Shown: positions 19,112-25,693 of the stretch, piece after piece
How positions within the stretch are numbered: position 1 is the first letter of the stretch
Layout: the number at the start of each line of letters is the position of its first letter
Assembly (NCBI GenBank): GCA_023415275.1
Contig: JAEZLJ010000131.1
Coordinates: 10,623-74,622 of the forward strand
Direction: 5' to 3'
Source: Bacteroidota bacterium
GTDB taxonomy: Bacteria > Bacteroidota > Bacteroidia > Chitinophagales > Chitinophagaceae
Length of the DNA: 64,000 nt
The notes under the pieces: model-generated
What the model saw: only the letters and a program-made list of their open reading frames with translations
The model's database searches: none
Told to the model about the DNA's origin: nothing
Made by a program: the position numbers and the translations under genes

Positions 19112-19205
19112 CTCTTATGCTGAATTGGTTTACTCATTTTCAACAAAAGCAGTCCCGGCTCCTACTAAAATAGAAGAAACTAAAATAGCAACCGTATGCT
19201 TTTGT
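19104..19205 (-). promoter_or_regulatory. Antiterminator and 1:2 leader pairings of the attenuator
   Basis: Leader RNA segment GCCGGGA (19153-19159), inside codons 18-21 of the leader peptide, is exactly complementary to TCCCGGC (19104-19110), the 5' arm of the terminator. The two hairpins are mutually exclusive. A second perfect 9-base match, ACAAAAGCA (19197-19205) with TGCTTTTGT (19143-19151), gives a 1:2 pairing. A ribosome stalled on the Phe/Tyr codons between them would break 1:2 and favour the antiterminator. Confidence 0.85.
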
Positions 19206-19214
19206 AATTGTCAT
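19140..19214 (-). CDS. Phe/Tyr-rich leader peptide controlling the aromatic operon
   Basis: 24-codon frame, ATG at 19214 to TGA at 19140-19142. Residues 7-16 read YGCYFSFFYF, that is 7 aromatic residues in 10; the whole peptide has 5 Phe and 3 Tyr. The control codons sit immediately upstream of the antiterminator strand, and the last codons cover that strand, exactly as expected for ribosome-mediated attenuation: charged tRNA lets the ribosome proceed and the terminator form, while shortage stalls it and permits readthrough. No homology is claimed; the call rests on composition, placement and base pairing. It is regulatory rather than a functional protein. Confidence 0.88.
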   Translation of the reverse strand: MTITKAYGCYFSFFYFSRSRDCFC

Positions 19215-19221
19215 TGCCTGA

Positions 19222-19252
19222 CAAATATAAAAATCATTTTAAAAAGAACAAA
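19222..19252 (-). promoter_or_regulatory. Promoter of the pheA leader and operon
   Basis: On the minus strand TTTG (19249-19252), 19-base spacer, TATATTTG (19222-19229): an exact match to the Bacteroidota -33/-7 promoter. It lies between the helicase stop codon and the leader ATG, which is only 7 bases after the -7 box, so the leader mRNA is nearly leaderless. Confidence 0.8.
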
Positions 19253-19256
19253 TTTT

Positions 19257-20930
19257 TTATCTGCGAACAGAATCAGCTTCATTCATACGTAATCTGCGTC
19301 CTTTATACTTCTTACCATCAATAGAACCGATCATTTTTTGAGCCGCATTTTTATCAATTTCTATCCAGCTATTCATTTCCTTCATATCGATCCTACCCAG
19401 CACATCTTTTGACAAATCACTCATATCAAGAATAAACTGGAGAAAACTTGCTTTATAAAACCCGTCTTTAGTTCCAAGGTTAACAAATAACCTGGTAGAA
19501 TTACCGCTGCCACTAAATTCCCTGCCACGAGTATCACGCCTTCTATCCCCGGACCGATCACCCCTGCCATCAGTTCCCATCCTGGATCTATCATCCTTCC
19601 TTTCACGCGCATTCAGATCTTCAGAATTCTCGTAGTATTTTAAGAATCTGTCAAATTCAAGTGCTGCAACTCTTTTCAGTACTTCATCCTTGCTGACATC
19701 AGCAAATTTTTCCTGGAGCATGGGAAGATAAGTCTCATAATCTCCATGGCTAATATCTGTTTGCAGCAATTTATCCATAAAATAAAAGAATTGCTTTCTG
19801 CAGACATCTTTACCCGAAGGAATCTCAAGTTTATGAAATGGTACCTGCACCATTCTTTCAATTTGCCTAATACGGCCAATTTCCCTTGAGTGCACTATAG
19901 ACATACAAACCCCGGTCTTTCCTGCCCTTCCCGTTCTTCCACTTCTATGGGTATATACCTCAACATCATCAGGCAGTTCAAAATTGATTACATGGGTTAT
20001 GCCCTGTACATCAATACCCCTGGCAGCCACATCTGTTGCTATAAGTAATTGTAGGGTCTTCTCGCGAAACTCATCCATTACTTTATTACGCTGAGCTTGC
20101 GTAAGATCTCCGTGAAGCGCATCAATATCATATCCTTCTCTTGTCAGTTTCTCAGCAATCTCCTGTGCATCAGCTTTTGTTCGTGTAAAAATGATCCCAT
20201 ACATACCTGGATTAAAATCTATCAACCTTTTTAATGCCTCGTATCTATGGGAAGCAGTTGTTACAAAATATTGATGATCAACATTCTTATTTGCAGTGTT
20301 CATTTTTCCCACAGTTATTTCGACTGGGGTCTGCATATATTTTTTACTAACCTTACGAATTTCGGAAGGCATGGTTGCGCTAAAAAGCCAAGTACTGTCA
20401 CGTTGAGGTGTATTTTGCAAGATGAATTCGATATCCTCCTGGAAACCCATGTTCAACATTTCATCTGCCTCATCCAGAACCACGTATTTTATTTGTTCGA
20501 GATTGATAGCTTTTCTCTCAATGAGATCTATCAAACGGCCGGGCGTGGCCACTATTATATGAACACCACGACGTATATCCCTGATCTGCATAGAAATGGA
20601 GGATCCCCCATAAACAGCAACTACATGAACACCTGCAAGGTGTTTTTTAAACAATTCAATTTCATTAACGATCTGTAGACATAATTCACGTGTTGGACAT
20701 ATGATCAATGCCTGGGGATATTTTTCTTTAGTTTCAATTAATTGCAATAATGGCAAGCCAAAAGCGGCTGTTTTACCGGTGCCGGTCTGTGCCAATCCTA
20801 TCAGGTCTTTAGTCCCTGACAATAAAACCGGGATGGCTTTTTCCTGGATGGGGGTTGGTTGGGTGAAACCTAGCTCACCTACAGATTTCAATAAGTTTTC
20901 CTGCAGGCCTAACTCTTCAAACGTACTCAT
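19257..20930 (-). CDS. DEAD-box RNA helicase, DeaD/CsdA/DbpA-like
   Basis: 557 residues from ATG at 20930 (MSTFEELGLQENLLKSVGEL); upstream in-frame codons overlap the promoter and are rejected. ATP-dependent RNA unwinding in ribosome assembly or mRNA turnover, probably at low temperature. Visible motifs in order: Q motif FTQPTPIQEKAIP, AQTGTGKTAAFGLP (I), PTRELCLQ (Ia), VLDEADEMLNMGF (II), SATMP (III), TDVAARGIDVQ (V), HRSGRTGRAGKTG (VI). An Arg/Asp/Gly-rich linker (about 440-475) leads to a C-terminal DbpA-type RNA-binding domain (about 480-550). It is the gene immediately upstream of the aromatic attenuator. Confidence 0.93.
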   Translation of the reverse strand: MSTFEELGLQENLLKSVGELGFTQPTPIQEKAIPVLLSGTKDLIGLAQTGTGKTAAFGLPLLQLIETKEKYPQALIICPTRELCLQIVNEIELFKKHLAGVHVVAVYGGSSISMQIRDIRRGVHIIVATPGRLIDLIERKAINLEQIKYVVLDEADEMLNMGFQEDIEFILQNTPQRDSTWLFSATMPSEIRKVSKKYMQTPVEITVGKMNTANKNVDHQYFVTTASHRYEALKRLIDFNPGMYGIIFTRTKADAQEIAEKLTREGYDIDALHGDLTQAQRNKVMDEFREKTLQLLIATDVAARGIDVQGITHVINFELPDDVEVYTHRSGRTGRAGKTGVCMSIVHSREIGRIRQIERMVQVPFHKLEIPSGKDVCRKQFFYFMDKLLQTDISHGDYETYLPMLQEKFADVSKDEVLKRVAALEFDRFLKYYENSEDLNARERKDDRSRMGTDGRGDRSGDRRRDTRGREFSGSGNSTRLFVNLGTKDGFYKASFLQFILDMSDLSKDVLGRIDMKEMNSWIEIDKNAAQKMIGSIDGKKYKGRRLRMNEADSVRR

Positions 20931-20943
20931 ATAAAAATTTGGG

Positions 20944-20951
20944 CAAAGGTA
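20944..20951 (-). promoter_or_regulatory. Candidate -7 element for the helicase gene
   Basis: Minus strand reads TACCTTTG, matching TAnnTTTG, 13 bases before the ATG at 20930. No clear -33 TTTG is seen. Confidence 0.45.
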
Positions 20952-21050
20952 AATCACTGGTAGCACAGATAATTAAGGAATTGTGCCTTTTAAGGCAAAC
21001 TATTCACAATTATCCCAATAATTAAAAGCTGATTTTATACACCATATGAG

Positions 21051-21082
21051 ATAAAAAGAGAAACCATCCTGTAACAGGATGG
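21051..21082 (-). terminator. Terminator after the lipoprotein cluster
   Basis: Perfect 8-base stem CCATCCTG / CAGGATGG (21064-21071, 21075-21082) with a 3-base loop. On the minus strand it is followed by TTTCTCTTTTT. It ends the leftward lipoprotein transcript. Confidence 0.7.
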
Positions 21083-21143
21083 CTTCCAAGGATTGCTTGC
21101 CTTGCTAATCAATTAAAATTGCGTGATGGCAATCAAACAACTC

Positions 21144-21350
21144 TTAGTGCTTCATTGTATCAGTAGCAGCATGAGTTGTATCAGCTTTCACGGTAGTTGT
21201 ATCTACAGATGTAACTGTTGTTGTGTCAGTAGTTACAGGGGCTGTAGTGGTTGTTGTTGTTGTTGAGTCTGTAGTTGTAGTGCTTTCGCTATTGCTGTTA
21301 CAAGCAACTAATGAACCGGCAATTACGATAATTCCAAGAACTTTTTTCAT
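21144..21350 (-). CDS. Thr/Ser-rich small lipoprotein
   Basis: 68 residues. Signal peptide MKKVLGIIVIAGSLVACNSN with lipobox LVAC (Cys 17). The mature chain is almost entirely Thr, Ser, Asp and Val, with runs of Thr (TTTTDSTTTTTTT), probably disordered and surface-linked. Function unknown. A close look-alike is encoded at 40677-40889. It may be transcribed with the two lipoproteins upstream, although the 59-base gap could hold its own promoter. It belongs to the group divergent from the sigma factor. Confidence 0.75.
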   Translation of the reverse strand: MKKVLGIIVIAGSLVACNSNSESTTTTDSTTTTTTTAPVTTDTTTVTSVDTTTVKADTTHAATDTMKH

Positions 21351-21409
21351 CGTGATATTAATTATGATTGTTTGTTAATGACTATTTACTGATTAAAACC
21401 TATTATCGG

Positions 21410-21643
21410 TTATTTCTTAGTTGAATCGATCATATCTTTCTTAGCATCTACAGTAGAATCGATCTTATCTTTTTTAACATCTACAGTAGAATCAATTTTA
21501 TCTTTTGTAGCGTCTGCAGAAGAATCAAGCATTTCTTTTTGCTCAGAAGCTGCAGAGTCCATAGAATCTTTAGCGTTATCCGCACTGTTATTACATGCAG
21601 TTAAAGCACCAGCTACTGCTAAAACCATCAAAATCTTTTTCAT
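21410..21643 (-). CDS. Small lipoprotein with 11-residue coiled-coil repeats
   Basis: 77 residues from ATG at 21643 (MKKILMVLAVAGALTACNNS, lipobox LTAC); an upstream extension of 20 residues lacks support. After the signal, the chain is built of 11-residue repeats of the type KDKIDSTVDxK, encoded by 33-bp tandem DNA repeats. An 11-residue period suggests a right-handed (hendecad) amphipathic helix or coiled coil, in the manner of small envelope lipoproteins. Function unknown. It starts 16 bases after the upstream lipoprotein stop, so the two form one transcription unit. Confidence 0.75.
   Translation of the reverse strand: MKKILMVLAVAGALTACNNSADNAKDSMDSAASEQKEMLDSSADATKDKIDSTVDVKKDKIDSTVDAKKDMIDSTKK
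21421..21519 (-). repeat. Three tandem 33-bp repeats inside a lipoprotein gene
   Basis: Units 21421-21453, 21454-21486 and 21487-21519 share most bases (for example TAGAATC and TCTACAG at matching places). They encode the 11-residue KDKIDST repeat. A weaker fourth copy follows. Confidence 0.8.
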
Positions 21644-21659
21644 TCTTTTGTTTTTAAGG

Positions 21660-21887
21660 TTAATTATTATCTGCCTTTTTTGAAGCAGAATCTTTTTGAT
21701 CAAGTTTATTTTCGATCTTTTCTTTTATTTCTTTTGCCTTTTCTTTTGTGGAATCCCAAATTCTTTCCGCTGAAGTATCAAACTTTCTACTTATCGAATC
21801 TATTTTCACACGGGTAGAACTTCCATTATCACTACAACCAGAAATCAAGGTTCCCAACACTATAATCACAAAACCAGCTTTTTTCAT
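21660..21887 (-). CDS. Small charged lipoprotein
   Basis: 75 residues. Signal MKKAGFVIIVLGTLISGCSD with lipobox ISGC (Cys 18). The mature part is Lys/Glu/Asp-rich and predicted helical (STKEKAKEIKEKIENKLD), resembling the 21410 lipoprotein in character. Function unknown. It is the first gene of the leftward lipoprotein unit and lies 24 bases from a 27-bp element whose inverted copy precedes the divergent sigma factor gene. Shared control with the sigma factor is therefore likely. Confidence 0.75.
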   Translation of the reverse strand: MKKAGFVIIVLGTLISGCSDNGSSTRVKIDSISRKFDTSAERIWDSTKEKAKEIKEKIENKLDQKDSASKKADNN

Positions 21888-21910
21888 ATCCTAGCCTAGA
21901 TAATAAGATT

Positions 21911-21996
21911 AATACCAATATTTAAAAAAGGTAACCCCTATTTTAAAATATTTTTTTTAACACCTGTTTGGGTTACTATTTTTAGATTTTGGTATT
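21911..21996. promoter_or_regulatory. Symmetric divergent promoter/operator between lipoproteins and sigma factor
   Basis: Two 27-base arms (21911-21937 and 21970-21996) are inverted copies matching at 23 of 27 positions, 32 bases apart. Read outward, each arm is GGGTTAC, 14 bases, GGTATTAA, pointing at a gene: rightward to the sigma factor, leftward to the lipoprotein. The centre holds the palindrome TATTTTAAAATA. The layout suggests identical -35/-10-like elements for an alternative sigma factor, plausibly the one encoded here. Confidence 0.65.
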
Positions 21997-22007
21997 AACT
22001 AAGGATA

Positions 22008-22574
22008 TTGAAAGCAGAGAATAACGAAAAGGCATTGCTTCTAGGCTTATCAAAAAATGATAAAAAGGCTGTAGAAACGATATATAAGGATAATTACAAT
22101 ATTGTTCAAGCCCTGATTATCAATAATAATGGCACTCCAGACGATGCCAAAGATGTGTTTCAGGAAGCCATGATCGTATTGTATGAAAAGGTGCAATCCG
22201 GGTCATTTGAATTGAATTGCCAGATTAAAACGTTCATCTATTCTGTTAGTCGGAGGATTTGGCTCAAGAAATTGATGTATCAGAACCGTTTTAGTCTTAT
22301 TGAAGGGCATGCAGATATGGTGCCGGTGGATGAAGAAATGGATGATCATGAACGAAGGAATAATGAATATGGCATGATGGAAAAGGCCATGAGTAACCTT
22401 GGAGAGCCTTGTAAAAGTTTATTGGAAGCTTTTTATATCCATAAAAGAACGATGGTAGATATAGCAACCGGATTTGGATATACTAATGCTGAGAATGCCA
22501 AAAATCAAAAGTATAAGTGCCTCGTCCGTTTAAAAAGACTTTTCTTTTCTCAATATAAAAACGAGTCATTGTGA
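22008..22574 (+). CDS. ECF-like RNA polymerase sigma-70 family factor
   Basis: 188 residues. Region 2 is visible at about residues 20-90 (TPDDAKDVFQEAMIVLYEKV, then IKTFIYSVSRRIWL) and region 4 at about 125-180 (LLEAFYIHKRTMVDIATGFG, then NAKNQKYKCLVRLKRLF). There is no region 1 or 3, as in ECF factors. The start is TTG at 22008; no in-frame ATG precedes region 2. It overlaps the next gene's GTG by 4 bases, the usual coupling between a sigma factor and its anti-sigma. The promoter is the symmetric element just upstream, which implies autoregulation. Confidence 0.85.
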   Translation: MKAENNEKALLLGLSKNDKKAVETIYKDNYNIVQALIINNNGTPDDAKDVFQEAMIVLYEKVQSGSFELNCQIKTFIYSVSRRIWLKKLMYQNRFSLIEGHADMVPVDEEMDDHERRNNEYGMMEKAMSNLGEPCKSLLEAFYIHKRTMVDIATGFGYTNAENAKNQKYKCLVRLKRLFFSQYKNESL

Positions 22575-23698
22575 TAGAAGACATTAAAATTCTTGAGGCG
22601 GTTGAACGTTACATTTCAGGAGAAATGACTCCTGATGAGCGGGTACATTTTGAAGGGCTCCGCAAGAGCAATCCTGAAATTGATCAAATGGTGGTAGAGC
22701 ATACCTTCTTTTTACAGCAAATGAACCGCTTTGATGAAATCAGGAATTTTAAAAACTTATTAAATGAGAACCATATTCACCTGGCTGAAAAAGGGCTCAT
22801 CAAATCACCCCGCCTGAAGGGAAAGGCTAAGATTATTTATTTATATAATCGCTATAAGCGAGTAGCCGCTATTGCTGCGTCAATTGCAGGAATAACTGCA
22901 TTAACCATGAGCGCATTGGTTTGGTCCTTCTCACCTGGCAAACCTACACAGGAAGTACAGGCATTGAGAAGAGAATTAAAGCAAAGCATTTCAAAGCTGG
23001 AGAACAAGAACCACGAGCTGAATCAAAAAATAGATAATGTTAAAGATCAGACCCAGGAAGTGATTCAGACACCACCTATAACTTATAAAAGTGGAGGTAC
23101 GGGTTTCTTACTTGATAGTAAAGGTTATATTGTCACGAACCAACATGTGATAGAAGATGCCAAACATATTGCAGTTCAGGATAACAATGGGGTTGATTTA
23201 AATGCAGTAATTGTTTACAGCGATGCGCAAAAGGATATTGCTATCTTAAAAATCAATGATCCTCGTTATAAATCACCGGGATCTATACCCTATTCTATCA
23301 AACGTTATGGAGGGGATATTGCAGAACCTATTTACACATTGGGTTATCCACGTAATGATATTGTTTATGGAGAAGGTTATTTGTCGGCAAAAACTGGTTA
23401 TAACGGTGATACGTTAAGTTGCCAGATAACCGTTCCTGCCAATAGAGGTAATAGTGGAAGCCCGATCCTAAATAGAAATGGTGAAATCATTGGAATTTTG
23501 AGTGCCAAACAAAACACAGTTGAAGGCGCAGTATTTGCCATTCATTCGAAATATATCCTTACCGCGCTGAATGAATTGCAAAAAGACACTTCTTTCAAAA
23601 ATATAAAAACTCCATCTGTATCCACACTTAAAGGAACAGAAAGAATGCAACAGGTAAAGAAAATTTCTAACTTTGTTTTTATGGTTAAAGTTGATTAA
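22571..23698 (+). CDS. Membrane protein: anti-sigma-like N-terminus fused to trypsin-like (HtrA-type) protease
   Basis: 375 residues from GTG at 22571. Residues 1-60 resemble Bacteroidota anti-sigma N-termini (ERYISGEMTPDERVHFEGL). One transmembrane helix lies at about 98-120, then a heptad coiled coil (about 125-165), then a trypsin-like protease domain (about 170-335). The catalytic triad looks complete: His192 in TNQHV, Asp222 in KDIAIL, Ser295 in RGNSGSP. No PDZ domain is visible. Translational coupling to the sigma gene suggests it holds the sigma factor at the membrane and senses the periplasm. Whether the protease cuts the protein itself is inference. Confidence 0.82.
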   Translation: MIEDIKILEAVERYISGEMTPDERVHFEGLRKSNPEIDQMVVEHTFFLQQMNRFDEIRNFKNLLNENHIHLAEKGLIKSPRLKGKAKIIYLYNRYKRVAAIAASIAGITALTMSALVWSFSPGKPTQEVQALRRELKQSISKLENKNHELNQKIDNVKDQTQEVIQTPPITYKSGGTGFLLDSKGYIVTNQHVIEDAKHIAVQDNNGVDLNAVIVYSDAQKDIAILKINDPRYKSPGSIPYSIKRYGGDIAEPIYTLGYPRNDIVYGEGYLSAKTGYNGDTLSCQITVPANRGNSGSPILNRNGEIIGILSAKQNTVEGAVFAIHSKYILTALNELQKDTSFKNIKTPSVSTLKGTERMQQVKKISNFVFMVKVD

Positions 23699-23718
23699 AG
23701 ATAAACCATGACATAATA

Positions 23719-23748
23719 AAAAAAGGTCCTTATGAAAGGACCTTTTTT
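23719..23748. terminator. Bidirectional terminator
   Basis: Perfect 13-base stem AAAAAAGGTCCTT / AAGGACCTTTTTT with an ATGA loop, between convergent genes. Confidence 0.9.
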
Positions 23749-23766
23749 GATTTATTGAAAAATCTA

Positions 23767-24684
23767 TTATACGTTAGAAGAAATATTCCACAGGCTTTTT
23801 GGATAAGCACCTTTAGCAACCAATTCACTCAAACTTTTTTGTACAACCGGTGCATCTTCCTTATAGGTAACACCAAACCATTGAGAGGATGTTGGTATAA
23901 CTTTAATGACCCCAAGATCTTTTTTTATAAACTGATCAGCAGAAAAAGGTATGAGGTATTCTGACTTTGGATTTTCAATATTTTCAACCAGAAACGTTTT
24001 AAATCCAGCCTGGAGAAAAGAAAATATAGATGGGTGAAAGCACCAAAAATTCATAGATGCCATAGAATCTTCAGGAAGGGTGTGTTTTTCTCCATTAGGG
24101 TCTTCGTAAATAATATTTCCGTTTTCCCTATAGATCTTCAATCTTTCATTGATAGTTACAAGGTTGTTGTTTTTATCAACTTCACAAACACCCCGACTTA
24201 CAGATCCATTTTCAGATAAAGTTTTTGCCAACTCATACCCAATAATAGCGTAAACATCCTCTTTGCATTCAGTTTTTAAAAACTGGCAAGCCTTCTGAAA
24301 GGCATCATTACCATAAAAATCATCTGCATTTATAACTGCAAATGGTCCATCCACTGCCTCTTTTGCACACATAATAGCGTGAGAGGTTCCCCAGGGCTTA
24401 GTCCTGTTTTCGGGAACTTCATAACCTTCCAGGTATTTGTCCATTTCCTGAAATACATACTCTGTTTCAATCTTACCATTCAGCTTCGGCTCAAATATTT
24501 CCTTAAAGTCATCAGCAAAATCTTCCCTGATGATGAATACCACTTTCTGGAAGCCTGCCTTTATTGCATCAAAGATGGAATAATCCATAATGGTTTCACC
24601 ACTTGGTCCAAACTGTTGAATTTGTTTCATACTTCCGTATCTCGATGCCATGCCGGCTGCCATAATTACTAATGTAGGTTTCAT
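23767..24684 (-). CDS. Sugar-phosphate nucleotidyltransferase family protein
   Basis: 305 residues. The N-terminus TLVIMAAGMASRYGSMKQIQ carries the nucleotidyltransferase G-x-G-x-R loop in the form AAGMASRYG, with a second typical region FAVINADDFYG (metal-binding Asp pair) near residue 118. It would activate a sugar phosphate with an NTP, but the sugar and the base cannot be read from sequence. No sugar-modification genes are adjacent. A stand-alone NTP-transferase of this type is common in Bacteroidota. Confidence 0.8.
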   Translation of the reverse strand: MKPTLVIMAAGMASRYGSMKQIQQFGPSGETIMDYSIFDAIKAGFQKVVFIIREDFADDFKEIFEPKLNGKIETEYVFQEMDKYLEGYEVPENRTKPWGTSHAIMCAKEAVDGPFAVINADDFYGNDAFQKACQFLKTECKEDVYAIIGYELAKTLSENGSVSRGVCEVDKNNNLVTINERLKIYRENGNIIYEDPNGEKHTLPEDSMASMNFWCFHPSIFSFLQAGFKTFLVENIENPKSEYLIPFSADQFIKKDLGVIKVIPTSSQWFGVTYKEDAPVVQKSLSELVAKGAYPKSLWNISSNV

Positions 24685-24737
24685 ATATGATTTTTAAATC
24701 GGGCCCGAAATTAAATAAATTAGAATTTTGCCTGATA

Positions 24738-25631
24738 ATGAGTTTTATCCCATTCCAAAAAAGTAAAGTCGTCCCCATTACCCTAAACTATAAATTTCAT
24801 ACCACGGTGGATGTATTGAGATTGGATGAAATTCACCCGGTAGTTTCAGGAAATAAGTGGTTTAAATTAAAGAAATATGTTTCAGACGCTCTAGAAAACA
24901 ACAAAAAAGGGATTTTAACCTATGGGGGGCCTTATTCTAATCATATTGTAGCCACAGCCGCAACCTGTAAATACTATAATTTAAAAAGTATAGGAATTAT
25001 TCGTGGGGAAAGACCGAAAATACTTTCACACACGCTTCAACAAGCGCTCGATTATAGTATGCAATTGCACTTCGTAACAAGAGGTGACTATAAACAAAAA
25101 TATATACCTGAACAAGTTTTCTCAAGGATTGACTTATCCGAATATTCAATAGTGGATGAAGGAGGTTATGGAATGAAGGGGATGATGGGGGCACGCGATA
25201 TAATAAAGGAAACAGATAAAAATGAATATACACATATTATAGCAGCTGTAGGTACCGGCACCATGCTAAGTGGCCTGATAGCAGGGGCATTACCAGGGCA
25301 AAAAATTATAGGTATTCCGGTATTGAAAGACGATTCCCTGGAACAAAAAATAAAAGCTTTAGTGCTGACAGACAGGCATGATTTCGAATTAAACTACAAC
25401 TATCATTTTGGAGGTTATGCTAAATATAACCCGGAATTGATACGATTTATGAATAATTGGTATGAACAATACGGAATACCAACTGATTTTGTATATACCG
25501 GAAAGTTATTTTTTGCTTTACATGACCTGCTTTCCAAAGATGCACTAAATAAAGAGAACAATATTCTTTGCATCCATAGTGGGGGGTTACAGGGAAATTT
25601 ATCCCTACCGAAGGGAACGTTAATATTTTAA
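24738..25631 (+). CDS. PLP-dependent D-cysteine desulfhydrase / ACC deaminase family protein
   Basis: 297 residues from ATG at 24738 (MSFIPFQKSKVVPITL). Fold type II PLP enzyme: the Schiff-base Lys lies in SGNKWFKLKKY near residue 38, followed by TYGGPYSNH and the phosphate-binding AAVGTGTMLSGLI. Known of the family: D-cysteine to pyruvate, H2S and ammonia, or ACC deamination. The substrate cannot be fixed; many family members have weak, unassigned activity. It is divergent from the nucleotidyltransferase gene with a 53-base gap. Confidence 0.82.
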   Translation: MSFIPFQKSKVVPITLNYKFHTTVDVLRLDEIHPVVSGNKWFKLKKYVSDALENNKKGILTYGGPYSNHIVATAATCKYYNLKSIGIIRGERPKILSHTLQQALDYSMQLHFVTRGDYKQKYIPEQVFSRIDLSEYSIVDEGGYGMKGMMGARDIIKETDKNEYTHIIAAVGTGTMLSGLIAGALPGQKIIGIPVLKDDSLEQKIKALVLTDRHDFELNYNYHFGGYAKYNPELIRFMNNWYEQYGIPTDFVYTGKLFFALHDLLSKDALNKENNILCIHSGGLQGNLSLPKGTLIF

Positions 25632-25693
25632 GTTTAAAACCAGCCTGCAATTATATTTGCATGGCTTGTAAAACTGGTAGTTAAAGTCTTTTT

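Noticed and set aside
19081..19252. T-box or protein-binding antiterminator as explanation of the pheA leader
   Set aside because: No T-box core sequence is present, and the Phe/Tyr-rich frame with matching base pairing explains the region better.
20247..20678. Rightward frame of 143 codons within the helicase gene
   Set aside because: Antisense to conserved helicase motifs, no family pattern.
21421..21519. CRISPR-like 33-bp repeats
   Set aside because: The units are adjacent without spacers and encode a protein repeat, so they are coding repeats.
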